Shown: positions 1 to 8,101 of the stretch, piece after piece
Layout of the letters: each line of letters opens with the position of its first letter
Numbering within the stretch: the stretch's first letter is position 1
Source of the DNA: MFAQ01 sp964592455
GTDB taxonomy: Bacteria; Patescibacteriota; Microgenomatia; UBA1400; MFAQ01
DNA: 13,303 nt
Assembly (NCBI GenBank): GCA_964592455.1
Contig: CAZQDQ010000020.1
Span: 1-13,303, forward strand
Direction: 5' to 3'
The notes under the pieces: model-generated
What the model saw: the letters and a program-made list of their open reading frames with translations, nothing else
Database searches by the model: none
Told to the model about the DNA's origin: nothing
Position numbers and translations under genes: made by a program

Positions 1-1359
1 TGTTACCAAAAAGTTATTTCTCTCGACCCAAATTATGAACTGGCATACTCATGTCTTTTTAATGCCAAAAGAAGAATCTGTGACTGGACAAAACTCAAAA
101 AAATTAACTCCTATCTTGATAAAACCAACAAAGAAGACCCTTGGACTTCTCTGATCCGTACTGAAAGTCAGCAAATTAATCTTCTTTCAGCCAAACGCTA
201 CAGCAAACTTCTCCTTGATAATCTCCCCAAACCCCCATTAATGCTTGCCCAACACTTTCCTAAACACAAGCAAATTCGAATTGGCTATGTCTCTTACAAT
301 TTTGGTGATCATCCAGTTGGTTACATGACATCCGCTATTGTCAAACATCACAACCACCAACAATTCAAAATTTTTACTTATCTTTACGGACCCAGTGACC
401 AAAGCCGCTACGAAAAATTAATCAAAAAAAATTCAACTTTTTTAGACATCTCTCAGCTTAGTCACTTCCAAGCTGCTCAAAAAATTAATCAGGACCAAAT
501 CGATATTCTAGTCGATCTTTCCGGCTACACCGAAGGTCATCGTCTAGAAATTTTTGCTTATCGCCCTTCCCCTATTCAAATCACTTGGGCCGGCCTCCTT
601 GGTACACTTGGTGCCGAGTTTATCGATTACAACCTCGTTGATAAAATTGTCGCTCCCAAAAAGGATCAGCAATTTTTCACCGAAAAATTTCTCTACTTAC
701 CCGACTGCTATTACTTCACCAAAAGCAGTCTCCAAAACTACGGTCACAAATTTACCAGAAAGGATTTTGGTCTACCATCAGACAAATTTATTTTTGGCGT
801 TTTTTTGCAAATGTACAAAATCACTCCAGAAATTTTTCAGACTTGGCTTAATATTCTCAAAAAAGTCCCCAACAGTGTTCTTTGGCTTTGGGACCAACAT
901 CCAGACGGACGGCAAAACCTGCTAAAAACTGCTCAAAAAAATAATGTTTCATCTCATCGTCTTATTTTTACTCCCACTCAAAGTTCTGATGATTATTTTT
1001 CTCGCCTGGCTCTAGCTGACGTTGCCCTTGACACTCCTATTTACGGAGGCGGTGCTACCACTTACCTGTCTTTATATAGAGGTGTCCCAGTTGTCACTCT
1101 CAAAGGTAACCACCTTGCCTCCAGACTTTCCACCAGTATTCTCATCAAAGCCAAACTAACCTCTCTCATTACTAATAGTCTAAGCGACTACGAAAATTTG
1201 GCTGTCAAACTCGCTACCACACCAAAATTACTAAATCCAATCAAACAAAAAATTACACCAGTCAACTTAAAAAAGACTCTCTTAAATACCAAAAAAATTA
1301 TTTATAACTTAGAATCACTTTATCGAAAACTTTATGAGCAACTACAAAACAAAGCTTAA
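1..1359 (+). CDS. TPR / O-GlcNAc transferase-type glycosyltransferase (GT41-like), 5' end outside window
   Basis: The frame is open from base 1, so the N-terminus lies upstream; 452 codons are visible. The first ~30 residues end like a TPR repeat (SLDPNYELAY), and the following CDW motif is typical of the TPR-catalytic junction of OGT/SPINDLY-like enzymes. The catalytic part shows RIGYVSYNFGDHP (His codon at 310-312, aligned to the conserved HP of OGT), VDLSGYTEGHR, RPSPIQITWAG, then LQMYKITPEIFQTWLNILKK with the UDP-contacting Lys at 817-819, and LDTPIYGGGATT...GVPVVTLKGN. The family transfers a sugar, usually GlcNAc from UDP-GlcNAc, to Ser/Thr of proteins. Near 1051-1068 the positions that are His and Asp in human OGT read Gly and Leu, so donor choice may differ. 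An internal ATG at 241 would cut off the TPR junction and is not a likely start. It overlaps the methyltransferase gene by 26 nt and leads the fibre-protein operon; the Thr-rich proteins downstream are plausible acceptors (inference). Confidence 0.9.
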   Translation, partial: CYQKVISLDPNYELAYSCLFNAKRRICDWTKLKKINSYLDKTNKEDPWTSLIRTESQQINLLSAKRYSKLLLDNLPKPPLMLAQHFPKHKQIRIGYVSYNFGDHPVGYMTSAIVKHHNHQQFKIFTYLYGPSDQSRYEKLIKKNSTFLDISQLSHFQAAQKINQDQIDILVDLSGYTEGHRLEIFAYRPSPIQITWAGLLGTLGAEFIDYNLVDKIVAPKKDQQFFTEKFLYLPDCYYFTKSSLQNYGHKFTRKDFGLPSDKFIFGVFLQMYKITPEIFQTWLNILKKVPNSVLWLWDQHPDGRQNLLKTAQKNNVSSHRLIFTPTQSSDDYFSRLALADVALDTPIYGGGATTYLSLYRGVPVVTLKGNHLASRLSTSILIKAKLTSLITNSLSDYENLAVKLATTPKLLNPIKQKITPVNLKKTLLNTKKIIYNLESLYRKLYEQLQNKA

Positions 1360-1810
1360 TCTTGGCGCAGGCGGCTGGGACACTCAAAAACCAGGCTTCC
1401 TTTCCGTCGACCTCTATGCCGATGCCGACCTAGTTCACGACGTTAGCAAACCATTTCCTTATGACAATAACTCTGTGGAAGAAATTTACGCTTCTCATAT
1501 CATTGAGCATCTCACTCGCCAAGAATGGCAAATAGCCCTTCCCGAGTGGTATCGAATACTAAAAACAGATGGGAAACTAGAAATTTATTGTCCCGACTTA
1601 GAAGCCTGCCTAGTAGGTTTTCTTAGCCAACCCACTCATCGCGACTGGTGGATCAAAACCATTTACGGTAGTCAAACTGGGCCAGGCCAAGTCCACCAAA
1701 ACGGTTTTACTTTTGAGAGTCTCAAAAATGACTTACTTACTTCAAATTTCAAAATCGTTCTCGCCGAAAAAATAGATCAGGAACAGTTACACTTTATTGC
1801 TCAAAAATGA
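1334..1810 (+). CDS. Class I SAM-dependent methyltransferase
   Basis: A 158-aa protein beginning MSNYKTKLNLGAGGWD. KLNLGAGG (residues 7-14) is the glycine-rich SAM-binding motif I and SVDLYADADLVHDV (24-37) supplies the acidic residue at the end of strand 2. PFPYDNNSVEEIYASHIIEHL (41-60) and WYRILKTDGKLEIYCPDLE (72-90) match the short methyltransferases often annotated 'predicted SAM-dependent methyltransferase' in surface-polysaccharide clusters. The acceptor cannot be read from sequence; its place between a glycosyltransferase and a sugar epimerase suggests a glycan. The start lies inside the preceding gene and its stop is fused to the next start (ATGA), so translation is probably coupled. 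At 158 aa it is short: a core Rossmann fold with little else. Confidence 0.86.
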   Translation: MSNYKTKLNLGAGGWDTQKPGFLSVDLYADADLVHDVSKPFPYDNNSVEEIYASHIIEHLTRQEWQIALPEWYRILKTDGKLEIYCPDLEACLVGFLSQPTHRDWWIKTIYGSQTGPGQVHQNGFTFESLKNDLLTSNFKIVLAEKIDQEQLHFIAQK

Positions 1811-2637
1811 ATACTCTAGTTACCGGAGGAGCTGGTTTTATTGGCTCTCACTTAGTTGAGCTTCTCATTAAAAATGGACACCAAGTCACCGTCATTGACA
1901 ACCTTTCCCGAGGGAAATTAGAATACCTCCACCCCAAAGCCAAGTTTATCCAAGCCGATATCCGTGACCGCAATATTTCCAAATACTTCCAAAAAATCGA
2001 CTGGGTCTTTCACTTGGCCGCCATTGCCTCTACCCCTCCCACCATCAAAGACCCTTGGCTAACCAACGATATCAATATAAATGGTACTCTCAACTTGCTT
2101 TTAGCTGCCCAAAAAACCAAAGTTAAACGTTTTATCAACTCCAGCAGCAATGTCGTCTACTCGCCCGAAACTCCCTACTATGTTAGCAAGACAGCCGCCG
2201 AAAACTACACCTCCATATTCTCCTCACTTTATAACCTCTCTACCATTTCCCTCCGTTATTCCAATGTTTATGGATCTCTGCGAGCCAATCCCGAAAACTG
2301 CATTATGGCCATGAGAAATTCATGGTTAACAAACAACTTCATAAATGTTAACGGCGACGGTAAACAATCTAGAGACTTTACTCATGTCGAAGAAATTGCA
2401 AAAGCCAACCTCCTTGCAGCCAAATCAAGCTATCAGGGAGTTATCGATATTTGCACTGGCAAAAACACCACCATCAATACTATTGCCAAAATTTTTAACT
2501 GTCCAATTAAGTATCTACCAGACCGCCCTGGCGACATCAAACATATTTATCAAGATCCCAAACCAGCCAAAAAAATTTTAAACTTTACTGCTTTCAAGCT
2601 ACTCAAAAATAACCTCAGGCTTTATACTGAAAAATAG
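1807..2637 (+). CDS. NAD-dependent epimerase/dehydratase (extended SDR, UDP-hexose 4-epimerase-like)
   Basis: A 276-aa extended short-chain dehydrogenase/reductase. VTGGAGFIGSH (5-15) is the NAD-binding Gly motif, DNLSRG (31-36) and ADIRD (50-54) complete the cofactor site, and HLAAIAS (69-75) is the usual strand-4 motif. The catalytic set is SSS (112-114) and YYVSK (Tyr124-Lys128). Downstream, NGDGKQSRDFTHVEEIA (182-198) and PGD (241-243) are typical of UDP-sugar 4-epimerases and related dehydratases. It most likely supplies an activated sugar to the neighbouring glycosyltransferase; the exact substrate is not readable. The segment between VVY (116-118) and YYVSK is only about five residues where family members usually have fifteen or more, and the total is shorter than the usual 300-340 aa. 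It starts in the ATGA overlap with the methyltransferase stop. Confidence 0.92.
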   Translation: MNTLVTGGAGFIGSHLVELLIKNGHQVTVIDNLSRGKLEYLHPKAKFIQADIRDRNISKYFQKIDWVFHLAAIASTPPTIKDPWLTNDININGTLNLLLAAQKTKVKRFINSSSNVVYSPETPYYVSKTAAENYTSIFSSLYNLSTISLRYSNVYGSLRANPENCIMAMRNSWLTNNFINVNGDGKQSRDFTHVEEIAKANLLAAKSSYQGVIDICTGKNTTINTIAKIFNCPIKYLPDRPGDIKHIYQDPKPAKKILNFTAFKLLKNNLRLYTEK

Positions 2638-2638
2638 C

Positions 2639-5600
2639 ATGCCAGCCATTCGCGACGTTACCAGTAACTACACTACTGCCACCACAGGAACAACTTTAAG
2701 TATTCCTGTTCCGGCTGTGGTTGAAAACGACTTGATGGTTGTCTCCCTTGTCGCTGACACCGGCACTGCCACCTCCACTTGGAACGGAGGCGGCTCTTGG
2801 ACTCAGCTCTTTAGAAGAGTAAATACCACCCAACACGACGTCTGGTGGCGCATCGCTGGTGCTAGCGAACCAGCCGACTACACTTTTACCCGCTCCGCTG
2901 GTGAAACTTTCAACGGCCGAATGATTACCATTCGCGACATCCGCACTGGTGCTCCTTTTGGCGCCACTACCGGGTCTATCACCATCAATGTCGCTGCTAC
3001 TGCTGGCACTTTTACCCGCACCGCTGGCGGTAGCGGTAGTTTTGTGACCGATGGTTTTGCCGTTGGTGATAAATTTAATTCTACCGGCTTTACCAATGGA
3101 GGTAACAACACCACCAAAACTATCCTTACCGTTACCGCTACCGTTATTACTGTCACCGACAACTCTGGTCTAGTTGACGAAACCGGCAACGCCAACGAAC
3201 AACTAAACTCCAAAATCTGGACCGACACCACCCAAGGTGCGGCAGCAAAATACACCCTCCCCCAAATCACTACCACCATCAATAATTCCTTAATTCTTTA
3301 TACAGTCTCAAATTCAGCTGCCGGTGTCCCCTCCATCATCGAAGGCCCAGTCACTCAGTTAGCAGGAGAAGATGGAACAGCTGAGTCGGGTGGCGAGGGT
3401 TGGACTTTTCAACCCACTGCCGGCTCTACCCCAAGCACTGTTACTTGCTCCAACGTCTCTACTGGTGCCGGAGTTGTCGCCACCATCCAAATCGCTCCAC
3501 CTACTACTGGCGCTACCGTTATTCCTACCTACTGTGCCGCCGACTCTTCTATTTATGTCGACCCCATCAACGGCACCACTGCTTATAATAGCAACGCTAG
3601 TCTCTCCCTCACGTTTGACACCTTGATTGGTACATCAATCAATGGAGTTACTCTGGCCGACGCTACAGCTGTTGCCGCTGTCACCGACGTCGGCTTAAAC
3701 TCATTTCACTCGGTCGGTCAAATCAGTAGCGTCACCGGTACCAAAAACTGGGGAGGCGCTACTATCGATCTAAACGCCAGCAATACTCTCACTACTGCCG
3801 CTGGCAAAAATATTCTCGTCCACACTGGCCCCAATACCCCTGGTCACATTCAGCGTTTCGGTGCTGCCGCTTCTCAAAAGGGTATTGCTATAGCTTTACT
3901 TTCTACCACCGGTAATTGGAAAGCTTGGCACGTCCACGGTAAGGGTACCTCATTTGGTGCTAGCCGTGATGTTCCCCTGGTTATCAACACCAGTAACACT
4001 AGTGGTGTCATCCAAACCACTGGCACCCTTGACACCGCCAGTCTCGACGTTTTCGGCTTTGCCGTCTCTGGTTCCGGTGTCGGCTCTACCCTTTGGCAGT
4101 TTTATTCTCTCTGGGTCCTAGACACTACTACTATTTGTGGTGGTATTGCCGCCGAACCCATGAATATACCTGGGTTAGTCAACGCCGCATCTAACGGACA
4201 CGAGCGAAGGTCGGTTGTCCAACAGGGTGCCAATCAAGCCATTGTTTACCAACCAATTCAAATCGGGGACGGCGGCACTAATCCTGTCTACATGGACCTC
4301 AATGGCACCGCTATCGAATTCCCCCGTCAATACTCACTTACTAATCTCCAAATAAATTACTGCTCGGCCGACAATGTTGCCGGCATCACTTATTACGCTG
4401 GTGCCAGTGACACTATCAAACACCGAAACTCCGTTATCTCTTCTCCATCGCGCTACCATTGGAAACTCCACACCTCATCATCTACCTCTGCCTCATATGA
4501 TTTTTCCGGACTTTCTGTTATCGGTGCCGGCACTATCTCTCTTGCTCGTGCCATTACTCTTACTGGTGTCACCATCAACGACTACTCTACTCTCGATATG
4601 AGTGGCCTCACTTTTACCGATGGCTCTATTCTCAACATGCCCGCCACCAACGACTCAATTACCACCACCAGCTCCACCGTTATACAAAATTCAAGTATTA
4701 ATACCACTACCGTCACTGCCGGCAATCGTTGGTGCTCTGTTGCTTATTCTGATCTTGATATCTTTGCTAGCAATACCTTTACCGGCTCTACCACCTCTGG
4801 ACACGCCATCAGAATTACCTCCGCCGGAACTGTCTCTATTTCTGGTAACACTTTTACTTCTTATGGTCCCGCCGCCCGGAGCTTTGACGCTAATACTGGT
4901 GTCAATACCACTACCAACATAATCACTCTAGACGCTACTCACGGCTACAACAATGGTGAACCCTGCTATTTCCAGGACCAAGGTGGAACCGCTCCAACAG
5001 GTATGACAGATGGTACGCTGTACTACGTTCGCAGTGAATCTAGCACCACCATCTCACTCTACACCTCTTCTGCCCAAGCCATTGCTGGTGGCTCACCCGG
5101 CCAAGTCGATATTACCGCCACTGGATCTGGCACCCAGTATATTTATAGTGCCGCCGCCGCAATCTACAATGATAGTGGTGGAGCGGTCACTATCAATGTC
5201 AGTAACGGGAGTACCCCAAGCATTCGCAACTCTGATGGTTCTAGTACTACCGTAAACAATAACGTTACAGTCACCATTACCATCAATGACACTTCTGGTA
5301 ACGCCATCCCTGGAGTAGAAGTTGCTATTTTCCAAGATAACGCGGCACGCACCGTAATTTTAGCTAGTACACCAACTAACGCTACTGGCGTGGTAAGTAC
5401 CAGCGCAGCCGCCAGCCTAGGTGCTATCATTATTAGGGCGAGACAAAGTACTAACAAAGCAACGTTTAACACTGGTACTGGGGTAGTCACAGGTACTGAC
5501 GTAATTACCACTGACGCCAACCATAAATTCCAAACCGGTGACAAGGTTACATACTCTCGCAATGGTGGCTCTGTAGACATTGGTCCTGAACCAGGCACTT

Positions 5601-5824
5601 ACTATGTCAACCGCATCACCGATTCAACACTTTATCTATACGACACAGCTGCCAACGCTATCACAGGTAGCGGAACTGGCAGGCAAGATCTAACAAGTAG
5701 TGGCAGTGAAACCCACCACCTCGATCCCATTCGCTACGTCCCAGCCAGTGCAACAGGCTCCATTGGCGTCGGCGCTTTTTCTACCCAAATAACCATGGTT
5801 ACCGATGATATTGCCACAGGCTAA
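2639..5824 (+). CDS. Large Thr/Ser-rich beta-structured protein, phage tail-fibre-like
   Basis: A 1061-aa protein of unknown function, very rich in Thr, Ser, Gly and Ala, with no signal peptide, membrane segment or coiled coil. Residues 1-115 and ~190-287 read as one beta-sandwich (VVENDLMVVSLVAD, WTQLFRRVN..., NNSLILYTVSNSAAG, GWTFQPTAGSTPS, ATIQIAPP). It is interrupted at ~124-189 by a phage-type module (TFTRTAGGSGSFVTDGFAVGD...TILTVTATVITVTD). Residues ~300-745 have the irregular Thr/Asn/Ile repeats of a parallel beta-helix or fibre shaft. Two related 'Gly-Asp/Glu...YYV...LY' modules lie at ~754-835 and ~943-1027, separated by an Ig-like stretch (VTVTITINDTSGNAIPGVEVAIF). Such modules are common in phage tail and fibre proteins. 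The start is one base after the epimerase stop, with no ribosome-binding site visible, suggesting coupled translation. GC is well above its neighbours. It could be a surface adhesin, a domesticated tail fibre or a prophage remnant. Confidence 0.88.
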   Translation: MPAIRDVTSNYTTATTGTTLSIPVPAVVENDLMVVSLVADTGTATSTWNGGGSWTQLFRRVNTTQHDVWWRIAGASEPADYTFTRSAGETFNGRMITIRDIRTGAPFGATTGSITINVAATAGTFTRTAGGSGSFVTDGFAVGDKFNSTGFTNGGNNTTKTILTVTATVITVTDNSGLVDETGNANEQLNSKIWTDTTQGAAAKYTLPQITTTINNSLILYTVSNSAAGVPSIIEGPVTQLAGEDGTAESGGEGWTFQPTAGSTPSTVTCSNVSTGAGVVATIQIAPPTTGATVIPTYCAADSSIYVDPINGTTAYNSNASLSLTFDTLIGTSINGVTLADATAVAAVTDVGLNSFHSVGQISSVTGTKNWGGATIDLNASNTLTTAAGKNILVHTGPNTPGHIQRFGAAASQKGIAIALLSTTGNWKAWHVHGKGTSFGASRDVPLVINTSNTSGVIQTTGTLDTASLDVFGFAVSGSGVGSTLWQFYSLWVLDTTTICGGIAAEPMNIPGLVNAASNGHERRSVVQQGANQAIVYQPIQIGDGGTNPVYMDLNGTAIEFPRQYSLTNLQINYCSADNVAGITYYAGASDTIKHRNSVISSPSRYHWKLHTSSSTSASYDFSGLSVIGAGTISLARAITLTGVTINDYSTLDMSGLTFTDGSILNMPATNDSITTTSSTVIQNSSINTTTVTAGNRWCSVAYSDLDIFASNTFTGSTTSGHAIRITSAGTVSISGNTFTSYGPAARSFDANTGVNTTTNIITLDATHGYNNGEPCYFQDQGGTAPTGMTDGTLYYVRSESSTTISLYTSSAQAIAGGSPGQVDITATGSGTQYIYSAAAAIYNDSGGAVTINVSNGSTPSIRNSDGSSTTVNNNVTVTITINDTSGNAIPGVEVAIFQDNAARTVILASTPTNATGVVSTSAAASLGAIIIRARQSTNKATFNTGTGVVTGTDVITTDANHKFQTGDKVTYSRNGGSVDIGPEPGTYYVNRITDSTLYLYDTAANAITGSGTGRQDLTSSGSETHHLDPIRYVPASATGSIGVGAFSTQITMVTDDIATG

Positions 5825-5827
5825 ATT

Positions 5828-8023
5828 ATGAGCAGCGTCATTCTCACCAACTGGACAGTATATTACAGCAGCGATGTCGGTGCCAGCGGTGGTTACAAAC
5901 AGGTTAGGTGGACTGGTGCAGGCACCCCTGAAACCTCAACCAATACAGTCAATGAACTTTACTCCGCTCTCATGGATCTTTTTTCCATATCCACCCAAAA
6001 TGAAGCTAATGATACTACTCCCATGAAAGCTATTACCCCAACCGTTTATCAAACTGGAGCTTTCGACGCTGGCGACTTAGAACCGTGGTTTATTGACGAT
6101 GAGAGTCTTAAGCACTTAACCGGAGGCTCCATTCAAACCGTCAATTGGACCAGAGTCCAAGACAGTAATGCCGGCATAGTTAAAGTTCCTTACACGGTTG
6201 GCGCTGGCGCTCAGTTTGTCGCCTCCGACATTGGCCGCGCTGTCGTCCACGCCTCCGGGGACACCGGCACCCTCCTTTGGTACGATACAACAAATAGTGA
6301 AGCCTGGATTCGCCCAACAGACGACACAAGCACTCACAACTGGGATACTGGTAGTGGTACATTTTCAGCCACTGGTGGAACTGGTAATGTAACCCAATCA
6401 GCCACCGCAGAAACTGGCGAGAGACTCTGGAGCAATCTCTACACTATCGGTACCATCGAATCTAGCAGTCAAATTTATGTTGCTCAAAATTTTACTGTTT
6501 TTACACCATGGTGGAGTACGGGTCATATCGATAGACTATTTTTAGTAAATGACGGATTTTCTACTGGTCTCATCGACTACGGATACCTTACTGTTTTTGC
6601 TCGCGAATGGGGATATTTATTTGACCACTACGAAGTAGATGCCTCAGCTGGAGGACGAAATCCAATTCCTTTAGCTACCAGTGCCGACATAAACAATACA
6701 ACTGCCGCCGGCACTATTGGTGCACTCTCTGGTATTGTTTTTTCTTTTGGTGCAGCCAGCTATGACCTAGGAAATGGGAATGGCTCGCAACCCTATGATG
6801 TAGCTATTGATTGTGGTGGCAATTCTCTGGACAATTTTTACGAATATACCAAGTATGTCACACGTCGCAGCTATACAACAACATTAAACGGACATCAAGG
6901 ACAACAATATATCACTACCGGATCTTTAAGAATAAACTTTGACACCCAAACCGGCAACTTTACTCAAGGACTTACTGTAAGTACCTCTACTGGTACTGGA
7001 GTAATAGTCGCAAGTCACGATAACGGCACCACCGGCACATTAATTGTTCGGGATGTCAGAGGTACTTTTTCTGACAACCAAAGTCTAACTGACACTAGCA
7101 CCGGTGCCGCACTAGTAAACGGAACCCCTGTCTCCACACTAGTTAGTAAGACGGCCCCTTTCGGAACTTTTGCCGGTGGACTTTTTTTCGGAGCACGTGG
7201 TGTCTACATCTACAACATGGCCGGTGCAGATGCTAATGACTATACTTTAATTGACAGTGATGGTGACACTCAAGCACCACCTGCGACTGTCGCCATCACC
7301 GTAAACGGTGTCGAAAGCGGTGATAAAATCTCGGTCTTCCGTGCTACAGACACCAACGGCACCATCGACCGCACCTACATGACTTCTCACAATACCAACA
7401 ATACTTTCAACTCTTCCACCTTCGAAGTCAACGCAATTCCCACCGACACTCCCAGCTCCGGACGTCTTAGAATTAGAAACAGTGCCGGCACTATCGAACA
7501 TCACATCCGCTACACTTCTCGCACTAGCACTGTCTTTACTCTACGTACCGCCGTTACCGGCACCATTACTGCTATCGATGATGTCACCGGTAGAACTTTT
7601 TATGACACCAACGCCAATCTAAGCACTGTTCAGCCAGGGGACTTGATAAGAAATACTAGCGACGGTTCTCCTGGTTCTTGGGCTCAGATTATTACTATCA
7701 CCAACACTGGTGGTGACGACTACACCGTCACTCACACTCCACTACAAAGCGGCACAGACAACGAGTGGGATGTTGGTGATAATTACTCTATACACACTCT
7801 CCCCATTACTTACGATAATACCTACACCGCCTATGTGCCTTATATTGATGCCATTGCAACAGGCACCAGTGTCAGCACCAGTGTTACTTATTCAGCTGAC
7901 AGAAATATTAGCACCCAGGTTCGCCGCAAAGGCATTATTCCTTTTACTACCAACTCCGTTTCGCTCACAAGCGGTGGTTACACTGCCACCGCCGTCCGCA
8001 CCACCGACAGTATCGTCACCTAA
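5828..8023 (+). CDS. Large phage virion/tail-like beta-structured protein
   Basis: A 731-aa protein of unknown function, again without signal peptide or membrane segment. The N-terminus (MSSVILTNWTVYYSSDVG, YKQVRWTGAGTPETSTNTVNELYSALMDLF, WFIDDESLKHLTGGSIQTVNW, ~1-107) resembles N-terminal regions of phage structural proteins as I remember them. Residues 131-199 (ASDIGRAVVHASGDTGTLLWYDTTNSEAW...) and 376-432 (GNFTQGLTVSTSTGTGVIV...GTLIVRDVRGTFSDNQSL) are modules of the 'G-F-x-G-E/T-V...SGATG' kind common in tail proteins. The C-terminal half continues as Thr/Ser-rich beta structure (ATVAITVNGVESGDKISVFRATDTNG; GRTFYDTNANLSTVQPGDLIRN). It starts 3 nt after the preceding stop, without a clear ribosome-binding site, so the two large proteins are probably made together. 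No capsid, terminase, portal or baseplate gene accompanies it. Confidence 0.87.
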   Translation: MSSVILTNWTVYYSSDVGASGGYKQVRWTGAGTPETSTNTVNELYSALMDLFSISTQNEANDTTPMKAITPTVYQTGAFDAGDLEPWFIDDESLKHLTGGSIQTVNWTRVQDSNAGIVKVPYTVGAGAQFVASDIGRAVVHASGDTGTLLWYDTTNSEAWIRPTDDTSTHNWDTGSGTFSATGGTGNVTQSATAETGERLWSNLYTIGTIESSSQIYVAQNFTVFTPWWSTGHIDRLFLVNDGFSTGLIDYGYLTVFAREWGYLFDHYEVDASAGGRNPIPLATSADINNTTAAGTIGALSGIVFSFGAASYDLGNGNGSQPYDVAIDCGGNSLDNFYEYTKYVTRRSYTTTLNGHQGQQYITTGSLRINFDTQTGNFTQGLTVSTSTGTGVIVASHDNGTTGTLIVRDVRGTFSDNQSLTDTSTGAALVNGTPVSTLVSKTAPFGTFAGGLFFGARGVYIYNMAGADANDYTLIDSDGDTQAPPATVAITVNGVESGDKISVFRATDTNGTIDRTYMTSHNTNNTFNSSTFEVNAIPTDTPSSGRLRIRNSAGTIEHHIRYTSRTSTVFTLRTAVTGTITAIDDVTGRTFYDTNANLSTVQPGDLIRNTSDGSPGSWAQIITITNTGGDDYTVTHTPLQSGTDNEWDVGDNYSIHTLPITYDNTYTAYVPYIDAIATGTSVSTSVTYSADRNISTQVRRKGIIPFTTNSVSLTSGGYTATAVRTTDSIVT

Positions 8024-8035
8024 CTTCCAAATATT

Positions 8036-8072
8036 GCTGACTCCCTGCTGACTACGCTGACTTTCGCTGATA
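8036..8072 (+). repeat. Four roughly 10-bp-phased GCTGA repeats over the tatA promoter
   Basis: GCTGACT occurs at 8036-8042, 8047-8053 and 8056-8062, and GCTGATA at 8066-8072. The starts are 11, 9 and 10 bp apart, so the four copies lie on about the same face of the helix. They sit between the upstream stop codon (8021-8023) and the tatA ribosome-binding site. The second copy supplies the -35 hexamer and the fourth runs into the -10. They could be operator half-sites for a cooperative regulator, or a run of -35-like CTGACT elements. Confidence 0.6.
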
Positions 8073-8076
8073 TACT
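8048..8076 (+). promoter_or_regulatory. Sigma70-type extended -10 promoter for tatA
   Basis: The -35 is CTGACT (8048-8053), the spacer is 17 bp, and the -10 is TATACT (8071-8076), preceded by TGA in the extended -10 position (TGn). Transcription would start near 8083, giving a leader of about 20 nt that contains the ribosome-binding site. This suggests that tatA and the following gene form a unit separate from the fibre operon. Confidence 0.55.
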
Positions 8077-8101
8077 GATTTCATGAGAGGAGGTGATTTG
8101 T

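Noticed and set aside
241..1359. ATG at 241 as start of the glycosyltransferase
   Set aside because: The frame is open to base 1, and the residues before 241 carry the TPR end and CDW junction expected upstream of the catalytic part.
2878..5598. Minus-strand open frames opposite the first large protein
   Set aside because: They are shadows of the Thr/Ala/Gly-rich coding strand: composition is that of complementary codons and no start signals or family motifs are seen.
2639..8023. Diversity-generating retroelement target (common in CPR)
   Set aside because: No reverse transcriptase, no template/variable repeat pair and no lectin-type C-terminus is visible in the window.
2639..8023. Complete prophage or tailocin
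   Set aside because: No capsid, terminase, portal, sheath, tube, baseplate, integrase or lysis gene is present.
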